Positions 1 to 8,512 of a DNA stretch of 64,000 nucleotides are shown piece after piece. The notes under the pieces are model-generated. The model saw only the letters and a program-made list of their open reading frames with translations, was not told where the DNA came from and ran no database searches. Origin of the DNA: Dyadobacter sp. CY323 (GTDB taxonomy: Bacteria > Bacteroidota > Bacteroidia > Cytophagales > Spirosomataceae); the NCBI RefSeq assembly GCF_021390245.1, contig NZ_JAJUXH010000023.1:1-64000 (forward strand), read 5' to 3'. Position 1 is the stretch's first letter. The number at the start of each line of letters is the position of its first letter. The position numbers and the translations under genes were made by a program.

Positions 1-45
1 CAGGCCTCATCTTAGTCTCAAAATGATGACCCCGAATGCAGTACA

Positions 46-78
46 TAAAAAAGCCTTGGAGAAACACCCCAAGGCCTA
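46..78 (-). terminator. Rho-independent terminator of the small secreted protein gene
   Basis: A 7-bp stem GCCTTGG (53-59) / CCAAGGC (69-75) closes a 9-nt loop. Read on the minus strand it is followed by a T-run (the A-run at 46-52 of the plus strand). It lies about 55 nt past the stop of the leftward gene that ends at 133. Confidence 0.75.
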
Positions 79-132
79 AACTCAATCTAAAACCGTCAAC
101 TTATTTTAGGACGCGACACAGGGATATCTCGA

Positions 133-498
133 TTACTTCACTACCGCAGTAACCTGACGTTTTGTTTCAGTAGAGATTGAGAATGGCTTTGTAGAAATTT
201 CGCTGCCATTGTTGATTACAAAGCTATAATTACCATCCGCAAGATTCGACAGGTCGAAAATTTTCGTGAAGTTCTTCTCTGATTTTGGAATTGAAGTGCT
301 GTAAACCACGTCTCCGCCAAAATCTTTGATCGCGATACTAGTCTTTTCTTTCACGTTATCTAGTGTCAATTTGAATTTCAATTCGCCTGTTGAAACCAGT
401 TCGATGGCATTGTTTTCTTTTACTTTTTCGCTTGCGATTGAAAGATTTGCAGCTGATACTCCCACCAAAACTGCGATTGTCAAGATTGTTTTTTTCAT
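133..498 (-). CDS. Small secreted protein of unknown function, beta-sandwich-like
   Basis: A 121-residue protein with a clear N-terminal signal peptide (MKK start, hydrophobic stretch to about residue 22), so probably periplasmic or exported. The rest alternates short beta-prone segments, and the pattern DLSNLADGNYSF near residue 83 resembles the strand-turn-strand of type IX sorting or fibronectin-like modules (LsgLpdGtY motif). It is not a complete sorting domain fused to a cargo, because nothing precedes it. It is monocistronic: a terminator lies downstream and a candidate promoter with a leader of about 100 nt upstream. Function is unknown; small proteins of this make are common in Cytophagales and Sphingobacteria. 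Confidence 0.8.
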   Translation of the reverse strand: MKKTILTIAVLVGVSAANLSIASEKVKENNAIELVSTGELKFKLTLDNVKEKTSIAIKDFGGDVVYSTSIPKSEKNFTKIFDLSNLADGNYSFVINNGSEISTKPFSISTETKRQVTAVVK

Positions 499-607
499 GT
501 TACTTTAATGTTAAGTGTACAATTGTACTTTTTAAATATTTCTAATGATCAATTTTCAAACTATTAAATCAGTCCGACATTTGACGCCTTTAACCGATTT
601 GATGATT

Positions 608-640
608 CAAATGTAAACAACATATCGAATACAAGTCAAC
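608..640 (-). promoter_or_regulatory. Candidate promoter for the small secreted protein
   Basis: CAAATGTA at 608-615 reads TACATTTG on the minus strand, an exact Bacteroidetes -7 box (TAnnTTTG). A CAA at 637-639 (TTG on the minus strand) sits 21 nt upstream as a possible -33. The rest of the 384-nt gap 499-882 is AT-rich and shows no gene that I can support. Confidence 0.45.
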
Positions 641-824
641 AACGTGATTTTCAGCAGTTAAAAGTTCTTTTTCTTATTATCTATTAATATTAGAATAGTT
701 ATATGTTTATGTTAAAAGTACAACAAGTCGTTTGAAATTTGCCACATGCATTCAATAAGTACAATCTATTACTAATTGTATTTAAACAAGAAATATAAGC
801 AACAAAGATCTTTATGCGATATTG

Positions 825-853
825 TTAAAGTATTTTCCAGTAACATCCGTCTG
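825..853 (+). promoter_or_regulatory. ECF-type promoter of the sigma-factor operon
   Basis: TTAAAGTATTT (825-835), 11 nt, CCGTCTG (847-853). The same two blocks with the same spacing recur at 1880-1908 before the Hsp20 operon, and both copies end about 27-30 nt before a start codon. This is what an autoregulated ECF sigma factor would leave: a -35-like block plus a CGTC-type -10. The repetition is seen directly; recognition by this sigma factor is inferred. Confidence 0.7.
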
Positions 854-882
854 TTAAACTGCTATCAATCCATTCGATCCGT

Positions 883-1431
883 TTGTCACAGAAAAAACCA
901 AATATCATTCAAACCGTCACTTCGTATAGTAAGCAACTGCTGGGTTTTATCCGGCAGCGTGTGAATACGGATGAGGATGCGGAGGATATTTTGCAGGATG
1001 TTTGGTTTCAACTGAGCAGTTTACCTGAAATTGAGGCAATCGAGCAGATCGGAAGCTGGCTTTATCGGGTAGCACGAAACCGGATCATCGACAAATACCG
1101 AAAACAAAAGCCGGATTTGCTGGAAGATTATGGGTACGAGGATGAAGAAGGTGAGTTTTACTTTAAGGACATCCTGCTAGCCGATGACAATACACCTGAA
1201 ACCGCATATATGAAGGAATTATTCTGGGAGCAGCTTACGATCGCATTGGCAGAGCTCCCCGAAAACCAGCGACAGGTGTTTGTCTGGAACGAGTTGGAAG
1301 ACCAGACTTTTCAGGAAATCGCCGATCGGACTGGCGAAAACATCAAAACATTGATTTCCCGGAAACGGTACGCGGTCCGGCATTTGAGGGACCGACTGGA
1401 ATCCATTTACCGGGAGTTTGTAAATTATTAA
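883..1431 (+). CDS. ECF-type RNA polymerase sigma factor (sigma-70 family)
   Basis: A 182-residue sigma factor of the extracytoplasmic-function class. Region 2 spans roughly residues 10-85 (motifs DAEDILQDVWFQ and SWLYRVARNRIIDKYRK) and region 4 roughly 120-175 (LPENQRQVFVWNELEDQTF and the helix-turn-helix FQEIADRTGENIKTLISR). The frame has no ATG before region 2, so TTG at 883 is the likely start; that start lies 30 nt after the promoter-like CCGTCTG, matching the distance at the second copy. A membrane-protein gene follows after 11 nt and may act as its partner, although no recognisable zinc anti-sigma domain is present. The Hsp20 operon downstream shares its promoter motif, so an envelope or heat stress role is inferred. 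Confidence 0.92.
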   Translation: MSQKKPNIIQTVTSYSKQLLGFIRQRVNTDEDAEDILQDVWFQLSSLPEIEAIEQIGSWLYRVARNRIIDKYRKQKPDLLEDYGYEDEEGEFYFKDILLADDNTPETAYMKELFWEQLTIALAELPENQRQVFVWNELEDQTFQEIADRTGENIKTLISRKRYAVRHLRDRLESIYREFVNY

Positions 1432-1442
1432 ATTTGTTGATC

Positions 1443-1835
1443 ATGAACCAGCAGCGCAGAAATAGAGGACGATTCGGGAAAAGGCGTTTCGTCATGTTTC
1501 CAGTTTTCGCATTGATCGCCGCCCTGATTTTAGGAGCGGTTATCCAGTGGCTGTGGAATGCCATTTTCCCGCACGCATTAAACGCCAACCCCATTTCCTA
1601 CTGGCAGGCTGTGGGTTTGTTTGTCTTATCTAAAATTTTGTTCGGCGGTTTCAGAGGACCTATGAGTGGCCCCGGAAGATGGGGCAACTGGCGAAAGTTT
1701 GACGAAAATGCGACAGGTCCCGGCGCACGTTTTGGAGCATGGCGCAGCAAATGGAAATCAATGAGCGATGAAGAACGTACAAAATTCAAGCAGGAAATGC
1801 GCCGACGATGCGGCAGACCTCCCGAAAATCACTGA
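1443..1835 (+). CDS. Small basic membrane protein cotranscribed with the sigma factor
   Basis: A 130-residue protein counted from the ATG at 1443; a TTG nine bases upstream is the alternative. It begins with an Arg-rich stretch (NQQRRNRGRFGKRR), has a hydrophobic segment at about residues 18-38 and probably a second at about 50-65, and ends in a charged tail (MSDEERTKFKQEMRRRCG). The tail resembles small proteins that accompany ECF/Hsp20 loci in Bacteroidetes. It could be a membrane tether or anti-sigma partner of the preceding sigma factor by position, but no known anti-sigma fold is visible. A strong terminator ends the two-gene operon. Confidence 0.75.
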   Translation: MNQQRRNRGRFGKRRFVMFPVFALIAALILGAVIQWLWNAIFPHALNANPISYWQAVGLFVLSKILFGGFRGPMSGPGRWGNWRKFDENATGPGARFGAWRSKWKSMSDEERTKFKQEMRRRCGRPPENH

Positions 1836-1839
1836 ATAC

Positions 1840-1873
1840 AAACCCGGCCCGCAACGCCGGGTTTATTTTTTTC
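1840..1873 (+). terminator. Rho-independent terminator of the sigma-factor operon
   Basis: A perfect 9-bp stem AAACCCGGC (1840-1848) / GCCGGGTTT (1856-1864) followed by a run of T. It separates the sigma-factor operon from the Hsp20 operon, so the second copy of the ECF promoter motif immediately after it is needed for the next genes. Confidence 0.9.
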
Positions 1874-1879
1874 TCCATC

Positions 1880-1908
1880 TTAAAGTATTTATTAATGTCA
1901 CCCGTCTG
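1880..1908 (+). promoter_or_regulatory. Second ECF-type promoter, before the Hsp20 operon
   Basis: TTAAAGTATTT (1880-1890), 11 nt, CCGTCTG (1902-1908), identical in both blocks and in spacing to 825-853. It ends 26 nt before the ATG of the first gene of the operon. Confidence 0.7.
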
Positions 1909-1934
1909 CAATCCTGTAACATAAACCAAAAGCC

Positions 1935-2186
1935 ATGATTGCACCGAATTTAAGAGTCATTTTAGCAGGCATCCTTGGAGGAGCGTTGCTGTTTGCCATT
2001 TCATTCGTTTTTTTCAAAGCCTTGCTTTTTCTCCTTTTCATCGGACTTATTTTCCGTCTGATGGCAGGCAGGAGAAGAAGATGGAGGAGATATCATCCAC
2101 TTTACGACAGCTACGAAGTATATGAACCTTTTCAGGGAAAAGAAGGACTTCATGACCATTTAAACCAAAATCCAAAAAAAATATAG
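1935..2186 (+). CDS. Small membrane protein
   Basis: An 83-residue protein with one long or two short hydrophobic segments at about residues 7-45 (a leucine/phenylalanine-rich stretch), then a basic turn GRRRRWRRYH and an acidic-aromatic C-terminus. First gene of a tight three-gene operon ending in Hsp20; only two bases separate it from the next start. No family recognised. By context it is an envelope protein induced by the ECF sigma factor. Confidence 0.7.
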   Translation: MIAPNLRVILAGILGGALLFAISFVFFKALLFLLFIGLIFRLMAGRRRRWRRYHPLYDSYEVYEPFQGKEGLHDHLNQNPKKI

Positions 2187-2188
2187 CC

Positions 2189-2407
2189 ATGAAGAGAAGC
2201 ACAAGAATTTTGCTGGGTGTAAGCATTGCGCTGATCACCGCAGCGAGTCTCCATGTTACAGTTGGGGAACGATTCCACCGCCGGATGCCCGGAAAGTATG
2301 GTGCGTTTGGTTGTCGTTACGACTGGAAAGATCCTACCCACAATAGCAAAAGAAGCCCGACTGAGCCACTGAAAAGCCCGACTCAGAATTTTAATGACAA
2401 CCAATAA
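2189..2407 (+). CDS. Small secreted or membrane-anchored protein
   Basis: A 72-residue protein with an N-terminal signal-like segment (MKRSTRILLGVSIALITAASLHV) and a polar remainder containing a near-repeat of KSPT. It starts two bases after the preceding stop and lies 11 bases before the Hsp20 start, so it is translationally linked. No family recognised. Confidence 0.6.
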   Translation: MKRSTRILLGVSIALITAASLHVTVGERFHRRMPGKYGAFGCRYDWKDPTHNSKRSPTEPLKSPTQNFNDNQ

Positions 2408-2418
2408 ACTAAAAGAAG

Positions 2419-2910
2419 ATGTGCAATAAATATGGAAATCGTGGCTTCGGAGTACGTCACGAGCATTTTAGAAGAAATTTCGGTCACCATGATGTGGGCG
2501 ACCCACGAATGGGCGACCCACGAATGGGCGACCCACGAATGGGCGGCCCACGAATGGGCGGCCCACGAGAGGGCGACCCACGAGAATTCAGGGTACCTGT
2601 CAACATTGTAAAAAACGACAACAGTTACCAGCTGTTCGTTTTCGCTCCTGACCGGAAAAAAGATGATTTCAAGATCAGTATCAACGGTCAGGAATTGAGC
2701 ATTTCTTATGCCTTGACGAATAATCAATCGGACGCTAAAAACTGGATACGTCATGAATTCAGCAAAACTGCATTCGAGCGATCCTTCATTATTGACCAGA
2801 CGGTCGACACGGAAAATATTGTAGCGGAGTATGTAAACGGCATTTTACAACTTACACTCCCCATCATTCCCGGTTCCGAAAAACCCGTGCAGGAAATCCG
2901 GGTCAGCTAA
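2419..2910 (+). CDS. Hsp20/alpha-crystallin small heat-shock protein with an N-terminal pentapeptide repeat
   Basis: A 163-residue small heat-shock protein, an ATP-independent holdase for unfolding proteins. The alpha-crystallin domain occupies about residues 58-160: it opens with FRVPVNIVKNDNSYQLFVFAPD, includes an FERSFIID strand, ends in a VNGILQLTLP strand, and its last residues keep an IRVS motif like the family's I-x-I/V anchor. Unusual is the N-terminal arm, residues 27-56, made of six tandem GDPRM-like pentapeptides. Last gene of the ECF-controlled operon; a terminator follows. Confidence 0.9.
   Translation: MCNKYGNRGFGVRHEHFRRNFGHHDVGDPRMGDPRMGDPRMGGPRMGGPREGDPREFRVPVNIVKNDNSYQLFVFAPDRKKDDFKISINGQELSISYALTNNQSDAKNWIRHEFSKTAFERSFIIDQTVDTENIVAEYVNGILQLTLPIIPGSEKPVQEIRVS
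2497..2586 (+). repeat. Six tandem 15-bp units inside the Hsp20 gene
   Basis: Units start at 2497, 2512, 2527, 2542, 2557 and 2572; the first three are identical (GGCGACCCACGAATG) and the others differ by one to three bases. They are in frame and encode GDPRM, GDPRM, GDPRM, GGPRM, GGPRE, GDPRE. A unit gain or loss would change the N-terminal arm by five residues without breaking the reading frame. Confidence 0.95.
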
Positions 2911-2930
2911 TCATTTACAAGCCATGAAAA

Positions 2931-2965
2931 AGAAAGCCTCCGCATTTAGTGTGCAGAGGCTTTTC
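2931..2965. terminator. Bidirectional terminator between Hsp20 and susD
   Basis: Stem AAAGCCTC (2933-2940) / GAGGCTTT (2956-2963) with a T-run after it on the plus strand and a T-rich stretch after it on the minus strand. It lies between the convergent Hsp20 operon and the susC-susD operon. Confidence 0.75.
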
Positions 2966-3007
2966 TAATTACTACGCTTAACAAATATTTGTATTAACTA
3001 TCCAAAA

Positions 3008-4786
3008 TCATTTGTAGGCCGGATCCTGGTTGAGAGTAGCGGCACCTTGTTTGTAGGATCTGTCAATCGCTTCCTGCGGGATCGGGAAGTATTCGTTTTT
3101 ACCTTTGGTAAACACAGCACCTTTTTTGTAAACACGTTTTGTCGCCTCTACGGTCACATATTTGTTCAAAGTTTCGGCCGCAATTCCCCATCTCTGGAGA
3201 TCGAAGAACCGGTGACCTTCCATTGCAAATTCAAGGCGGGATTCGAAACGCACTGCTTTACGGGCAGTTGCCGCATCAGCCCAGGCCGCATCATAAGTTT
3301 TGATCACATAGTTGGCGGCAGGCTCGTTCAGCACGGTATAATCATCTCTTGATTTTGTTCCCTGAACTGCCTTTTTGACAAACCCGGCAGGGTTGGCAGC
3401 GCGGGTCCGGATCTGGTTCACCAGCTTTCTCGCATTTTCGAGATTACCCAGTTCTACCTCCACCTCGGCCAGCCAAAGCAGGATCATACCATAACGCATA
3501 ATCCGGTAATTGTTGCTGGAAAGGTTACCCCAGCCATTAATCCCAAATCCCGCTTTCTCTGAAATGTGTTTCTTTGGTGAATAAGGTCCGGCATAGGTTG
3601 GGTCACGAATAAAGTCGCTGCCATGGATTTTAAAATCTTTAAAAAGAATGCCGCGACGCCCCACAGTCTGATCGAGACGAGGGTCCAGCGTTCCTGTGTA
3701 AGGCTCAAATGGGTCGGTATACTTTAATCCCTGATCGTTTTTAACGTCGGTGTCGTTGAATGTATCCAGTAATGGAAGACCGGCAGCGGTCGTTTTGAAT
3801 GCATTTACCAGGTTTTGTGAAGGCTGATAAAACCCACAGCATCCCCATGGATCAATGTACGGGTGCGCCAAACCTACTCCCTGATCCGCTGCGTCGCCGG
3901 ACGCGCTGGATACAGAATACTGGATTTCAAAAATGGATTCTGCATTGTTACGGGTCGCAATCAGGAAGTTATCCTCGAACTTTGGTGCGAGAGAGAATTT
4001 TCCGGAAGCTATAATTTGTTCCAGGATTGGTTTTGCTTTTTGCAATGCAGGCAGGTTCACCGCGCCGGTTGTTACATTCCAGCCCTGGTACATGTACGCT
4101 TTTGCAAGAAACGCCAACGCTGCCCATTTGGTGGGGCGACCTACCTGTGTTTGCACTTCGGGAAGACCTTCGGACGCAGCTTTGAAATCTGCTTCGATCA
4201 TCGGCCAGATGTCTTTGTCGTTCGGAATCTTGGTACTTTCCAGATCATCCAGCTTATATGTTTTTTCATCAATATAAGGCACTGTTTTCCACATTTTCTT
4301 CGCTTCGAAATGGTATAAGCCGCGTAAGAATCTCGATTCTGCGATAATCTGAGCCCTCCTTGCGTCTCCCATTGCCTCCACTTCCGCCAACGTATTGATC
4401 ACATCATTGGTACGGGCTACACCTTTGTAAAGTCCGCGCCATTTGTTCTTAATGTGGTTGTTGGTTGGCTGGAAATCGTATTTTTCGATAAATGATTGTT
4501 CCGGCTGGTCACCTGCGTCGGTACCCTTGTAGGAGTCGTCGGATGCAAGTCCCCCGAATACCCAGCTCTGGATATCGTTGTTCCACGAATCCTGACCATC
4601 GAGGCCGTTTCCGTCAATCATCGCATATGCCCCGATCAGCAGACCTTCCACCCCACTCGGCGTTTTTAATGCAGTCGGGCTATACTGTCCCTGCGGATCT
4701 CTTGTAAGGAACTCATCCTTACACGCAGTGACGATACCAATTGCCAGGCCGACCGAAACTAAATATTTTAAAAATTTCCTATTCAT
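3008..4786 (-). CDS. SusD/RagB-family nutrient-binding outer-membrane lipoprotein
   Basis: A 592-residue SusD homologue, the surface lid that binds substrate over a SusC channel. A lipoprotein signal peptide ends in a TAC lipobox (Cys22). The N-terminal SusD-like half contains the TPR-type region (KWRGLYKGVARTNDVIN, ESRFLRGLYHFE) and the C-terminal RagB/SusD half ends in FPIPQEAIDRS and QDPAYK, both family hallmarks. It follows the susC homologue by 37 nt on the same strand. No glycan-degrading enzyme adjoins, so the ligand is unknown. Confidence 0.95.
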   Translation of the reverse strand: MNRKFLKYLVSVGLAIGIVTACKDEFLTRDPQGQYSPTALKTPSGVEGLLIGAYAMIDGNGLDGQDSWNNDIQSWVFGGLASDDSYKGTDAGDQPEQSFIEKYDFQPTNNHIKNKWRGLYKGVARTNDVINTLAEVEAMGDARRAQIIAESRFLRGLYHFEAKKMWKTVPYIDEKTYKLDDLESTKIPNDKDIWPMIEADFKAASEGLPEVQTQVGRPTKWAALAFLAKAYMYQGWNVTTGAVNLPALQKAKPILEQIIASGKFSLAPKFEDNFLIATRNNAESIFEIQYSVSSASGDAADQGVGLAHPYIDPWGCCGFYQPSQNLVNAFKTTAAGLPLLDTFNDTDVKNDQGLKYTDPFEPYTGTLDPRLDQTVGRRGILFKDFKIHGSDFIRDPTYAGPYSPKKHISEKAGFGINGWGNLSSNNYRIMRYGMILLWLAEVEVELGNLENARKLVNQIRTRAANPAGFVKKAVQGTKSRDDYTVLNEPAANYVIKTYDAAWADAATARKAVRFESRLEFAMEGHRFFDLQRWGIAAETLNKYVTVEATKRVYKKGAVFTKGKNEYFPIPQEAIDRSYKQGAATLNQDPAYK

Positions 4787-4823
4787 ATATCTGGATTTTT
4801 AAAGTCAACAAGTTGTTTGGTTA

Positions 4824-7800
4824 TCAAAAAGCGAAGTTCAAGCCTACAAGGAATGTCCTTGATACCGGCATATATCCTCCATCAAAACCCAGCGTATTAT
4901 CTGCTCCCGTTTGTATTTCCGGGTTAAGTCCCGAATACTTTGTGATAGTCAGCATGTTTTGGCCTTGTACATAAATCTGCGCATTGCTAAGTCCGATCTT
5001 CGCTGCGGCAGCTTTTGGGACCGTGAAAGTCAGCTGCACATTTTTCAGGCGGAAATAAGTCCCTTTTTCAACAAAGTAACTTGACGGGCGGCTGCTGATC
5101 TGATCATCCGCATCCATAATGGGCACAGTACCTTCTTTATGGTCTGGCTGCCACGCATCGTACAACGCACGTTTTGCTCTGTTACCCTGGAATGTGTTGA
5201 AATCGGTAAAATAGCGCAGGTAGCTAAAAATCTCATTGCCTACCACCCCGTTTCCAAAGACAGTCAGATCGAACATCTTATATCCAACATTCACATTGAT
5301 ACCGTATACAAAATCTGGGTGCGGATTACCGATTACAGTACGGTCGTCATCTGTGATTTTTTTATCATTGTTAATGTCGGCGATCTTGAACTTACCGGCT
5401 TTGTTATAGGAACCATAAGGTGCCCAGGCGTTTGCTTCTTCATCAGACTGAAAAATACCCAGCACTTTGTACCCGTAATAAGAAGACAATGGTAACCCGG
5501 CCTGGGTAAGCGTCACAGCAGGCACACGTGACCCAGAACCGAAGTATTTGGTGGCATCACTTTCATCCAGTTTATCCACGGTGTTTCGGTACATCGAGTA
5601 ATTCGCTGAGATTCCGTAGCGGAACTCACCTTTCATTAATGTATTCCGATATCCGATACCGATGTCGATCCCTTTGTTTGTCATCGCACCTACATTGAAA
5701 GAAGGTGCATTTGCATCACCGGCAGTAAATGTAATCGGCGTTGAAAACAACATATCAGCGGTTTTCCGGTTCCAAAAATCTATCTCAAATGTTAATGCGT
5801 CATTTAAGAATGTCGCATCCAATCCGAGGTTGTTGGAAGTGGTGGTTTCCCATTTTGCATTCGGGTTACCGAAGGATGACGCATCGTAACCGATAGTCGG
5901 CTGGCTGGCTGACCCGTCGATTGGGTAACCTGCATGGAAAATATCAGCCCGGTAGGTCGTAAATGCATTATAATCTCCGATTTTCTGGTTACCGGTTTTA
6001 CCCCATCCGTAACGGATTTTCATATCGTTGATAAAGCCAACTCCTTTCAGGAAACTTTCCTCTGATAACCTCCATCCTGCGCTGAATGCAGGAAACAATG
6101 CACTCCTGGAAGCTTGCTGAAAACGGGAAGAAGCGTCATTCCTCAAAATAAATTGGAACAAATACTTATCCGCGTAGCCATAGTTCACTTTTCCGAACTG
6201 TGAGTAAAGGCTGTAATCCCGGTTTACCCCGCCAAAGTTGGTCGCTTTGGTCGCATCACCGAGGTTCAGGTAGTTGATAATGGAAGGAATTTCGAATGCA
6301 TACCCGGAGCGGCTCGCACCAAATTCTTCGGCAAATTCGCGGATCGCCTCGATACCTACATAGGCATCGACTTTATGATTTGTTCCAAAATTGCGTGAGT
6401 AACTCAACGTATTGGTCCAAACCCATTGATAAGAGTAATAATCGGTCGATGTAGATCCATTGTTGAAACTACCTTCCACGTATTCAGGATTGGCACGTCC
6501 GATGTAACGTCCGCGCTGGCTCACACCGTCGATACCAAGACTGGTTTTTACAGTAAGGTTTGGAATGATATCGAATTCACCATATACATTCCCGAATGCA
6601 CGCAGGCGGTATGTGGTGTTGTCTTTTTCGCGGTAAAGCGTAGCGTATGGGTTGGAGTTGTTACCAAGGTTCGCTCCGCGGGAACCGGCAAAGTTGCCCG
6701 CGATGTCATAAACGGGAAGCAGCGGATGGTGCTTGTAGCTTCCCGAAACTGCATTTTGCTCCTGGTTGTTACCGAATCCCCCTTTTCTGTTATCGAAAGA
6801 AACAGCCAGATTTTCTCCAACGCGAAGGCGCTTTCCAAGTGCGGAGAATTCGGTGTTTGCACGGATTGTATACCGATCGTAACCAATGAATTTAACTACA
6901 CCATCCTGACTGAAATAGCCGACCGACAATGCATATCGGCTACTTTCACTACCTCCTGATGCCGAAAGCTGATAATTCTGGATCGGTGCCGTAGTAGTAA
7001 GTTCTTTCCACCAGTCGGTATCTGCTGATTTGGTGATTGCGTAAATGTTTCCTGGCACAAGCGAATATTTGGCCGGATCAACATCAGGAGTACCTGCCTT
7101 TCCTCTACTCGGAAAAACATAGTCCGGAATAGTCACTTCTCCGTTTGGTCCAAATGAGTACTGACCGTGGGATGGTGTTTTACCCGCATATTTGTCGGCC
7201 AGATAAAGGTATTTCCCCAACTCCTGCGCGTTCAGGGCCTCCACATCTTTGTACGTTTTTTGGGTACCATAATAGGCATTAAAAGAAATGACCGGCTTCC
7301 CGATTTTTCCTCTTTTCGTTGTGATGATCACCACCCCATTCGCCGCCCGGGATCCATAAATGGAGGCAGATGATGCATCTTTCAGGATTTGGATAGTCTC
7401 AATATCGTTCGGATTGAGGTTACCCTGGTTTTCGGTAGGTACGCCGTCAATAATAAAAAGGGGATCGTTGTTACCAATGGTACCGAAACCACGAATACGG
7501 ACCGTTGCATTACCACCCGGCGTGGCATCGTTGACAATATTAAGGCCTGATGCCCGCCCCTGCAGCTGCTGGGCAAACGTAGTGGCAGGTACCGATTGCA
7601 GATCTTTGGCATTCACAGTCGTAACTGAACCGGTAATATCTCTTTTCGATTGTGAGCCGTAACCCGTCACAATCACCTCTTCAAGAGCGCTAACGTCACT
7701 GGCCATGGAGACATCAATGATCGTCCGGTTTCCAATCGCTACTTCTTTGGCTGTGTACCCAATGAACGAGATCACGAGTATCTCTGCGTTGGAAGGTACC

Positions 7801-8012
7801 TTAATCGTATACTTGCCCTCTGCATCGGTAGTGACACCAATCGTTGTCGAACCCTTCAATGTTACTGAGGCACCGGGTAATGTAGACCCGGTTTGTTCGT
7901 CCAGAATTTTCCCGGTAATGGTGAGATCCTGGGAAAATGCATTTTGGCAGATAAGAAAGAGAAGCATACTTAGAAACAGTTTGCCCCCCAGTTGAAGGTA
8001 ATGTTGTAGCAT
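4824..8012 (-). CDS. SusC/RagA-family TonB-linked outer-membrane transporter
   Basis: A 1062-residue TonB-dependent channel that imports oligosaccharides or peptides together with SusD. Order of parts: signal peptide (residues 1-28), CarboxypepD_reg-like domain (about 30-112), the SusC signature EEVIVTGYGSQSKRDITG, plug domain (to about 235), then a 22-strand barrel ending in an aromatic residue (LVGLNFAF). The plug keeps IRGFGTIGNNDPLFIIDG. First gene of a two-gene operon with the SusD homologue. The long AT-rich upstream region suggests regulation there. Confidence 0.96.
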   Translation of the reverse strand: MLQHYLQLGGKLFLSMLLFLICQNAFSQDLTITGKILDEQTGSTLPGASVTLKGSTTIGVTTDAEGKYTIKVPSNAEILVISFIGYTAKEVAIGNRTIIDVSMASDVSALEEVIVTGYGSQSKRDITGSVTTVNAKDLQSVPATTFAQQLQGRASGLNIVNDATPGGNATVRIRGFGTIGNNDPLFIIDGVPTENQGNLNPNDIETIQILKDASSASIYGSRAANGVVIITTKRGKIGKPVISFNAYYGTQKTYKDVEALNAQELGKYLYLADKYAGKTPSHGQYSFGPNGEVTIPDYVFPSRGKAGTPDVDPAKYSLVPGNIYAITKSADTDWWKELTTTAPIQNYQLSASGGSESSRYALSVGYFSQDGVVKFIGYDRYTIRANTEFSALGKRLRVGENLAVSFDNRKGGFGNNQEQNAVSGSYKHHPLLPVYDIAGNFAGSRGANLGNNSNPYATLYREKDNTTYRLRAFGNVYGEFDIIPNLTVKTSLGIDGVSQRGRYIGRANPEYVEGSFNNGSTSTDYYSYQWVWTNTLSYSRNFGTNHKVDAYVGIEAIREFAEEFGASRSGYAFEIPSIINYLNLGDATKATNFGGVNRDYSLYSQFGKVNYGYADKYLFQFILRNDASSRFQQASRSALFPAFSAGWRLSEESFLKGVGFINDMKIRYGWGKTGNQKIGDYNAFTTYRADIFHAGYPIDGSASQPTIGYDASSFGNPNAKWETTTSNNLGLDATFLNDALTFEIDFWNRKTADMLFSTPITFTAGDANAPSFNVGAMTNKGIDIGIGYRNTLMKGEFRYGISANYSMYRNTVDKLDESDATKYFGSGSRVPAVTLTQAGLPLSSYYGYKVLGIFQSDEEANAWAPYGSYNKAGKFKIADINNDKKITDDDRTVIGNPHPDFVYGINVNVGYKMFDLTVFGNGVVGNEIFSYLRYFTDFNTFQGNRAKRALYDAWQPDHKEGTVPIMDADDQISSRPSSYFVEKGTYFRLKNVQLTFTVPKAAAAKIGLSNAQIYVQGQNMLTITKYSGLNPEIQTGADNTLGFDGGYMPVSRTFLVGLNFAF

Positions 8013-8445
8013 ATGATCTAGCTAGGTTAATATTAATTAAACATCCAAATCTAGGAGAATAAATCATTAAATAATCTAATCTAAACCATATATACACATT
8101 TGATGATATAATTGTATTTTTTTGATTAAATAACATCTAGAAAAGTTGTATTTTATTAATAAGTGAGACGAGTATTAATAAAATTTTAATCTAAATTTAA
8201 TGTCGAATCCATTAAGTGTCTGAATCACAAATAACATATAATCAGCAATTTATAGTAAATTAACGGTTACTAAACTTCAAAATCACCGGTTACATCTTGT
8301 AGTGTTAAATAAAGAATACAACATGTAAAAAACTTTCATATAAATAAAAGTAAAGTTACATGTTAACATAAAATAGTCATAAAAAAATTGAATCACTTAC
8401 TGGTCAATATTTAAATAGTTATATTTTTCTAGAAGATTTAAAAAT
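8013..8445 (-). promoter_or_regulatory. AT-rich upstream region of the susC-susD operon
   Basis: About 430 nt of very AT-rich sequence without a supportable gene. CAAATCTA at 8046-8053 reads TAGATTTG on the minus strand, an exact TAnnTTTG -7 box 34 nt before the susC start, but I see no good -33 partner. Other parts may hold activator sites; none is obvious. Confidence 0.4.
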
Positions 8446-8490
8446 TGAAAGAAGAAAAGGCACAGACGAGTATTCTGTCCGTGCCTTACT
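8446..8490 (-). terminator. Terminator of the FG-GAP lipoprotein gene
   Basis: Stem AAGGCACAGAC (8457-8467) / GTCCGTGCCTT (8477-8487) with one mismatch. On the minus strand it is followed by TTTTCTTCTTTC. It lies 23 nt past the leftward stop at 8513. Confidence 0.8.
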
Positions 8491-8512
8491 TTAAATGCGG
8501 TTTAGGGGAAAA

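Noticed and set aside
2497..2586. Evenly spaced direct repeats that could look like a CRISPR or minisatellite outside genes
   Set aside because: Units are contiguous without spacers and keep the reading frame of the Hsp20 gene, so it is a coding repeat.
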